A stretch of DNA of 64,000 nucleotides from Bugula neritina (lineage: Eukaryota > Bryozoa > Gymnolaemata > Cheilostomatida > Bugulidae). The stretch covers positions 9,991,722 through 10,055,721 of the forward strand of contig OZ037766.1 of assembly GCA_964035545.1 (NCBI GenBank). Reading direction: 5' to 3'. The notes under the pieces were generated by a model. The model ran no database searches. It worked only from the letters and a program-made list of their open reading frames with translations, and was not told where the DNA came from. Below, one piece after another: positions 56,701 through 64,000 of this stretch; position 1 is the stretch's first letter; every line of letters starts with the position of its first letter. Position numbers and translations under genes: made by a program.

Positions 56701-59700
56701 TTGTAACATGATCAAAACTATAAATTTCAAAAGATTCGGTGTAAGATTGTAATGTTCTTTTTAAAATGATAACTTTTCTAGGCAGCTTTTAGTCATGATG
56801 AATAATCATTTTATATGCATACTATACAAATGGATGCTTCTTTTAACCAGTGTATTGAAATTTTGCTAATGTAGAGAAAAGGAAAAAAGCTATGTTGGAA
56901 GATGACATGGAGATTGTAGCTGGAACTGATATATCCCAAGCCTCTAAAAAAGTGAAACCCATCTCTACAGCCAAATCAATGGATTCTAATGCAGAGCCTA
57001 GTCAAAATACTGATCTTTCCAGATTTGACAGTGACTCGGATAATGATTTCGAGCCTGAGATTAAAAAGAAAACCAAGCAGTTCAGCCCAAAATCTAAAAA
57101 CACAAGACATGCATTTCCTGGCACAGCAGCATTTTCAATTGACAATGCTCTCAATAACGGCTCTGATGTCCCTATGGGCTCACAAAATAAACATGGCTCT
57201 ACTGAGACTAATGCACCTTCTAATTCTACAAACAGTAATGCACCTTCTAATTCTACAAGCAGTAATGCATCTTCTGATTCTACAGACAGTAATGCTTCTT
57301 CCGATTCTACTGACAGTAGTGCATCTTCTGATTCGGAAAATAGTGTAGCTGAGTCCACAGATTTATCTACTAAAAAGAAAACGAAAGATAAAGTCGAAAA
57401 ATGTAGTAAAATAAATAGCCCGGAATCACCTGCGCTGCTACACAAAACATCTGACAGCTCTACTGAGACGGAAAGTGCTAACAATCAATTACCTGAAAAT
57501 TCTGTCAATAATATTGAATCACAACTAGAGAATATTAAACAAAAAATTCCCGAACAGATTCATACTTTGACATCATTTTTAAGTTCAGCTGTACAGTCTG
57601 CTAATTTAGGACCAAATCTAAGCAGTACATTAAAGGAAAAGATGGCAGGCTCAAAGTCGAAATGTGACAGTGGCTCTAACACCTCACCTACACCTGTCTC
57701 CAATGCCAGCTCTGCAGATGCTCTAGTTTTTCTTTTAGAGTCTGCAGTCAGCATCATTAAATCTGCGAAAAAAACTGATTCTGAAGCTTTAAGCAAAAGT
57801 TTAGCTGTGCTTAATTCTGAATCAGATAAACCAGTGCCACAATCTCTCACAGGGAATAGCCGTTTGGCACAACCATCATTCTCATCTGACGAAAATGAAT
57901 CGGAAATGAAGCAACATACACACCGATTGTCCTCAAGCAGTCACACCAGCCAAGATTCTTCTTCAACTGACGATAGTGAATCACGGATTCCTCAATTAAA
58001 GCCAGATGTATGTTCTAGCTCCAACAGAAATAGTAGTTCACTTCAAAATGCTGATGTTTCAAAATCAAAACCATTGATGCTTATTACCAAAGACAAAAAG
58101 CAGACAATGGATACATCAAGTGACTCTTCGGACAGCGAAAATTCAGTCCCAGATGATTTACAACGGAAACCATCATTGATGTCTAAAAAAACTTCAAGTT
58201 GTGAAGATAATTCCTCTGCTAACAAGAATTCAAGCTCGGTGGTTGTTGGTCCAAAGGCTAATGGGAAAGTCAAGAACTTTATCTCAGTTGCAGAAAAGAG
58301 GGAACTAGCTAACCAGAAAAGGTTAGAAGCGTTAGCTAATAAAAGCAAGGAAATGAAAAATCAGAAGCTAGCCATTCAAAAGTCTCTATCTAATCTGGTA
58401 AGTTTATGCAATTATATAATATTGATTCCATGTCCTTTTTGTAGAGAAAACAGATGCTTTATTTTTTTTCTTGGTAGTTGGTCTTTGGCTTGCAGTATGG
58501 TATCAAATATTACATGCATATTATAATTTCAGGATACGAATGCTGCCAATCATAAGAGGATTGTGTTCGATTCAGACTCTGATGGTGAAGTTGGGCAGCC
58601 TGTTGCAAAAACACTTAAAACTGATGATCTGAATTCTTCTAAAAAGAAAAAAGTATATCTTATTTTAACTTTTATGTCTTACTACTGTGAATGCATGTAT
58701 ACAATTTATAGCGAATCAACAGAAATATGGACATAAATTTATAAATATATACAAATATTCTATTGCATTGACAATAATTCTGGTTTTATTGGTAGATACT
58801 TTTTGATGATTCTGATGAGGAGCAAGGAGAAGATTATGAAAAGATGTTTGCTTTAAAGCCCCAATTTGAGGGGAAGAGGGGTGCCGAGGTATAAACTTAT
58901 AGTTATTAAATATAAATTTCTTTACTTCTAAAGCTCCAAAACAAGTGATTATGTTGTTATGCAGTATTTTTCCAAATCCTTTGAATAATTGTTCTATTGA
59001 AACAATGTTTTACTTGTAGCTGTTGAACCTTCAAAAGACGTTTAATGATGATAATAGATTCAAATTAACAGAAAGATTTCTGGAGTCCGATTCTGACAAC
59101 GGAGATGAGGCAGAAAACTATACTACTGCAGGTGATGCCTTTTCTGTTTACTTTGTTCTTAAAATGATATTTACAATGTAGCAATTGAACTACTCTCTCA
59201 AGAGGTTTTACTTATGAATCTATGCAGTGGATTCCCCCACTCAATGTTTTTGAAATGTGAGGTCATTTTCAAGTTCTAAATCAATAAACATTGCTTCCAT
59301 TAAAAATATGCTTTTTCTATCAAAAAAAGCCGAAGCAACAGAAACTGTAACTGATGAAAGGCGACGGAACCTGGAGATACTTCAGTCTGTTGTTGGTAGT
59401 AAAAACATCCGGATAGATCATCCCGGTAGCTCGGTTAGCTCCAAGGCTAAAAAAATAGCTGATACTCCAGCTGCTGTATTCAGGTATTTTTATATCTTTT
59501 ATTTTTTATATTCCTTGTGCCTTTTTTGTTATTACTTGGATTTACTATATATTTCACTATTGTATAGTATTTTGTGGCCTAATAGTTGCTAATGTTACAG
59601 GTAAAATTGTTTTCTTCTGTATTTTTACTTCATCTTTTATTGTCGAAGCTTGCAACTTTTTTTGCTGTATTTTACAGAGATGTATCATCTATTCATTTTG

Positions 59701-62107
59701 ATCCTACCAACAAGGCACAAACTATGCTAGTTACTCCAACTACAGAACCCAAGAAAGCTAAAAAGCCTAAAAAATCGAAGTAAGATCATAACATAAATAT
59801 ATATCTAAAATTCAAATTCTTATTTAACCCATTTTGCTTCTCAATTTGCTCATTTATGATGTGATTCGCAGAAAGCTAGAGGGAGTAGATCCAGTAGTTG
59901 GTAGTGAATTGGCACCGGAAATAGATAGCAGCAGGTTTTTCGAAGTTTCTGCTGACTTGAAGAATAGTGTGACTGGAGTTGGCCAAACGGAAAGTAAAGG
60001 AGTAACTTTTGGTTTTTTGCCGGACGAAACAACTGAAAATACAAGCATGGATTCCCTTGAAATTCAAACTGATGTCGATAAAGATGGTAATCCAACAACA
60101 AGAAATGGTTAGTTGTTTTATTTATATGTGTTTCTTTTTGGTACATGTTTTAGCTAAAATCTGTCATACCTAAACTAAACATCCCCTCCTCCCTCCCCCC
60201 CCTCCCCACACAAAAGTTAGGGTATATGTTTAGCTGTACCATCGAAGCAGAGAAGTAATGAGCTGTATATATTTTTAGAGGTGTCTTTCAATAAGTATAA
60301 AAACCCATTGGATCCTAACAATGGTGCAATGCTATTTGATGACGAAAGTGATGAAAATGATGAAGAAAATCCCAATAAGGAGTCTGGGCCTACCAGGTGA
60401 GTTGCTAGACTTATCTGTTTCAAAGCAAAATTGTCAATGGCGTTCACAGTATGCTGAAAAGTACATCATCAATTTTCTAGAAAAAGTTCGTAAGTAATAG
60501 CAAAACTCGGAAAGAATAACTATGCAATAATACTCCTTAATGCTGAATTTATCTTTTCAATGATGAACTAAAAATGAATAATTGTTAATCTTGAGATTTT
60601 CCAGTTTGTATACGGTTATAAAAGTTGTTTGAGATGCAAATGTTTTGTTTTCAATTTCCACTAGCATAAAAGTTCACGTCATTGCATTAAATTAATTGTT
60701 TGTTGTTGAATATAAATTCATCAATATGACTACCAAGGAGGGCTTAGTAAAATTATTAGCCAATGCAACATTCCAATTAATAAATTATTATTTAAGATAT
60801 CTCTGCCATTGAAGTAAAGAAAACATTTTATCAATGCAACGAATATTCGCAAATATCAATTTTTACAGAACCTTTTTCTGGTAAAATTAAAAAATCAAAC
60901 CTAATTTCCAGCAAACACTAGAAACCAGCCAGCTATCTTGTTAACACACTACCAACATCTGATTATTTTTCAAGTGTTTGTAGTAAATTATTGAGGCTGA
61001 AGTCTTGAACCTAACCTTCTTAATTCTAATTTAAATGAACCATGTTTTATTTTACATAGTCCTCTTCTCCAATTTTACAATTCTCTACTTGATTGTGTTA
61101 ATATTATTATAATACTTTTATTCATATTTTAAAGTTGTACATTTTAGAACTTCCTTTTATTCAACGTTGTCTGGGTTGCACCTAATTCTATGCAATTATA
61201 GTATTTATATTATGATTATAGCAGTTCTAGTGTATCTGAAACAGCAACCAATAAAGACAGCTTGGCCATAAATACCGTTGTTGATTGGTTCTTCTTCACT
61301 CAAGAGGATCCTCGGCTAAAAGATGGAGCTAAACGTTTTTCTAAAACTTTGGGTGAAGAAAAGCTGCGAGAAAAGTGGGAAGTCATTAAACCTAAGTTAA
61401 TAGAGGTTTGTTTAACAAAATCTTTCAGTCATTTCTGAAAGGGGGCCAATTTTAATTATAAATATTTTCTATTGACTATTGCTTTTTATACTACTTGTCC
61501 AAGATTTCTTAGAGAGTTGGAATATAATAAAACATTAGTTTGACATATGTGTGAGATTTTGAGCAGTATTTTTTAAACTTAAATCTGTTTGCATAGGCCA
61601 ATGAAATGCGTTGTATAAAAGTAAACGATAAAATATCTGTGTGAGCATTACAAATTATAACAGAATTCTTTTGAACTCACCATCTCATGAGTTTTTAATT
61701 TCACTTTGGGTTTTCTGTCAGAATGTTTTTGTGGTGTTACAAAGCTTATCTTTTTGTTCAAACCTGACAAGCTATTACTTGCTAGATACACGGACTTCCT
61801 TTGTGAGTCATTGCAATAGGACAGCAAATCATACACAAATTATAAACATTTTTTTGTAGAATCAGTTTGTAAAAGTTTGAATAAGCTATTTTCTATCCAC
61901 AAAGTAACATCAGCTGTTTATGCCGTGCTCACATACAAACCTACTTTATTTGGCTTACCTCATGCTCGTGGTAAATGTGTTTTGTAGAATTACCGTTTGA
62001 AAAGTAAGAGGGCTTTAAAGAAAGCGAAGACTTCTAAAGTATCCATCATCAAGAAGAGATTCACTGATAAGTCTGCAAAGAAGCGTACTTGGCAATTCAA
62101 TTATTAG
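53757..62107 (+). CDS. NOL8: nucleolar protein 8 (NOL8)
   Basis: Sixteen exons: 53757-53883, 54109-54171, 54277-54355, 54517-54640, 55548-55691, 55805-55961, 56875-58397, 58533-58652, 58796-58888, 59020-59131, 59330-59483, 59678-59779, 59872-60107, 60279-60396, 61222-61405, 61988-62107; 1,151 residues against 1,167 in human. An RNA-recognition motif spans residues 6-88 (MFVGGLPKHIAEEEL, FAYLNIYM, ITIQLAKQ). VIKYDPSKHCHQIKKL and QLSWVLE match the vertebrate protein. The giant exon is Ser/Asn/Asp-rich and disordered. Conserved C-terminal blocks: EKRELANQKRLEALANKS, ALKPQFEGKRG, LNLQKTFNDDNRFKLTERFL, DERRRNLEILQSV, IHFDPT, TFGFLPDE, WFFFTQEDPRL and a basic tail. NOL8 is nucleolar and is linked to rRNA processing and Rag GTPase binding. 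The exon 11 acceptor at 59329 was chosen over others because it alone keeps the frame. Confidence 0.93.
57210..57344 (+). repeat. 27-bp coding tandem repeat in NOL8
   Basis: Five copies of a 27-bp unit encoding NAPSNSTNS and variants (NASSDSTDS, SASSDSENS). In frame with the large exon; adds Ser-rich, increasingly acidic disordered sequence suitable for casein kinase 2 phosphorylation (inference). Confidence 0.85.
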
Positions 62108-63015
62108 AACTGTATATTATATTCTGAAATGTAATTTTATGCTTGACCTTGCTAAATTGTGTTATTTGTAATTTTACTGTTTTTTTAAACTATCAATGAC
62201 AAATATTTGTAATAAATTGCCATGCTGTATTTTGTTGTACTAATCATTCTAGTCTTCTAGTTTCATATGGACACCTTAAGTATTGTAAATGCTGGAATGG
62301 ATCGCCTAAAATGTTATAAAATATTAGACTTGCTTAATCTATAACTATTTTTGGAGCATTTTATACAGCTGATTTGGAGTCAATAGCTACAAAGGATCTG
62401 CAAATTTCTATCTAGTTGATTGTTATGTTAAAAATGAAGATATATAAATACCTGAATGAGAAGCAAACTGTAAACAATGAAATGTACATGCATGGAGCTT
62501 AAAAAGCTACAATTAGGGAAAACTCAATTTCTTGCATCATAAAAGATTTTTACCTCTATTTTAGAATTTATTTTATTTGTTGAAAAATAAATTTAATTAA
62601 TGTATTGAGCAGATGTGCACCCATGTTCATTTGATAGAGCATAAAACCTAGATGGGCACAAGTAGAAACCCAAGTATCAAGTTTATCCACTCTTGATCAC
62701 AAGTAAAAGCTTCTTGCATTAAATTTCTCCGTGAAATGGTAAAATACTACAGATTTCTGTAAATAAGACTGAATAATTGGGAGTTATCTTTTCATATTTA
62801 GTCCAGCTTATTTTTTCATAACCGTCGTTACATACTTCTTTTCTACAACTACCTGTTCACCAAGTCAATAATTCGCCCACTCTGACTCGCATTCAGTCTC
62901 ACTAAATTGTTTAAAAAAAGTTCAAATTCTGCAATCTAGTCGATGAAGTGATTAATAAAATCACTCTGGATTGTTTAGCGAAATCTTTTCATGATAAGCT
63001 AAATAAGAAAGCGCT
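62108..63015. other. intergenic region between NOL8 and GAK-type gene
   Basis: NOL8 3' UTR with AATAAAT near 62210, then AT-rich DNA. The promoter and 5' UTR of the kinase gene should lie near its right end; no motif stands out. Confidence 0.5.
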
Positions 63016-63145
63016 ATGACAGAATTTTTAAAAAATGCCTTCGGCATGTTTGGTACTCCAGGCTCCAAGGAAGAGAACGATTTTGTAGGACAACTGGTTG
63101 AGGTTGGCAATCAGAGGCTGCGTATCAAAAAAGTTATAGCCGAAG
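63016..63145 (+). CDS. GAK: GAK/AAK-family kinase, first coding exon (partial)
   Basis: ATG 63016 to a GTAAGG donor after 63145, phase 1; 43 complete codons. The peptide ends DFVGQLVEVGNQRLRIKKVIAEG, which corresponds to the DFVGQ-V-LG--RLRV--VLAEG entry to the kinase domain of cyclin-G-associated kinase (the glycine-rich loop starts at the last residue). GAK phosphorylates clathrin adaptors and, through a J-domain, helps Hsc70 uncoat vesicles; those parts lie outside the window. AAK1/BMP2K are the alternatives but lack this close a match to my memory. Confidence 0.8.
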
Positions 63146-64000
63146 GTAAGGCTCGATAAATTTTAAAGGCATGTTATGAGTATGATAGTTATGTAATTTA
63201 CATGATCGTAACTATGACTATAGTAATACTAAATACTAATTATAATATTTATAATCAAATGACAATCCTACCGGTACTCAGTTACTGACTGAGAGTGGAG
63301 CTGAAAGTCAAAGTAACTTGTCTGATGTGATGATTTTCATTAAATTTAATGATTAATTATTATAATAATGAAATTAAATATTGAAAATTATTTTCAAATG
63401 GAAGCTGGAGTATGCTGATGCTCAATGTAAATGTGATAATAAAATTTAAATTTCAACTAAGTTTGCGTTTTACATTTCTATATTTATAATAATATAAGCT
63501 TTAAGGTATATTAAAATAGCATTGAATTCGATGCTTGAAACTGTATAAAATGAAATAAAAGTGGGTTTAGTTATTTAAGAGGGTATTGCTATTACCACAA
63601 GAATTAAATTATATTTACAATATACCAATGTATCAAGCGTTTCGTCTACTCTTATTCTAAAGGTGAGCATAAACAGGTTCATAATGATAATCATTTTGAT
63701 TTTGTATTTAATTATGATAGTCACTCTGTCAGTGTCAATAATCATCACAGTTAACTTAAGGTGGATCATTTCAACATATTGTGACTGTGTCTAAGATGAG
63801 AATAAGTTACGATTAAGATAACGTTGATAACATGCTGTTGCAGTATTTGCTCGTTGAAACTATGGTCTAACTCTATGCTGCGAAAAGTTTTTTACTCTAA
63901 ATAAATTAGATTAATAGGTTATTCATGCTGATAAAAAGTGTGGTTATCTGAGCTATTCTGTGTCAAATAGTATTTCTGTTATAGTTTTGGAGATTTTTAT
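63146..64000. other. intron 1 of the GAK-type gene
   Basis: AT-rich intron sequence to the end of the window, with TAATACTAAATAC-type low-complexity tracts near 63220-63260. No second exon is visible. Confidence 0.6.

Noticed and set aside
59192-59282. Open stretch before NOL8 exon 11 with acceptor-like AGs
   Set aside because: All acceptors there give the wrong phase or a stop; the acceptor before 59330 fits phase 1 and the conserved DERRRNLEILQ block.

Overview
The window is AT-rich animal genomic DNA with split genes, small exons and mostly GT-AG introns. The gene content (an OATP/SLCO transporter with a Kazal-like loop, DET1, a NOL8-like nucleolar protein, a cytosolic dynein light intermediate chain, an SK-type potassium channel, the first exon of a GAK-type kinase) fits a bilaterian invertebrate. 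A spiralian such as a mollusc is my best guess, but nothing here proves the phylum.

Layout: (1) 553-13348 (+), an ANKRD60-like ubiquitin-like/ankyrin gene whose third intron holds a complete 7,448-bp Ty3/gypsy-type LTR retrotransposon (2249-9696). (2) 14181-18806 (+), an immunoglobulin-domain single-pass membrane protein. (3) 20199-27068 (+), dynein light intermediate chain, with an alternative-donor duplication, a minisatellite and a MITE-like insertion. (4) 28433-34318 (-), a divergent SK-type channel. (5) 35657-36964, a 1.3-kb terminal-inverted-repeat element in the intergenic space. (6) 37996-45116 (+), an OATP/SLCO transporter whose first intron contains a roughly 900-bp 15-bp-period VNTR. 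(7) 45947-51655 (-), DET1. (8) 53757-62107 (+), NOL8. (9) 63016-63145 (+), the first coding exon of a GAK/AAK-family kinase whose remainder lies outside the window. The exon models for complete genes were built by hand; splice phases close at every junction and each model ends on a stop codon.

The most unusual object is the retrotransposon. Its two 306-bp LTRs are identical by eye and it is flanked by a 4-bp target duplication. It has an 18-nt primer-binding site matching the 3' end of tRNA-Leu, a Gag ORF ending in a textbook -1 frameshift signal (GTTAAAC, 5-nt spacer, 10-bp GC stem), and a full protease-RT-RNaseH-integrase ORF. In place of an envelope gene, a third ORF encodes a zinc-finger/coiled-coil protein. 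The LTR also carries a near-perfect 22-bp palindrome, which suggests, as a hypothesis only, that the element encodes its own LTR-binding regulator. The host genes are conserved housekeeping or signalling genes and do not form a shared pathway.
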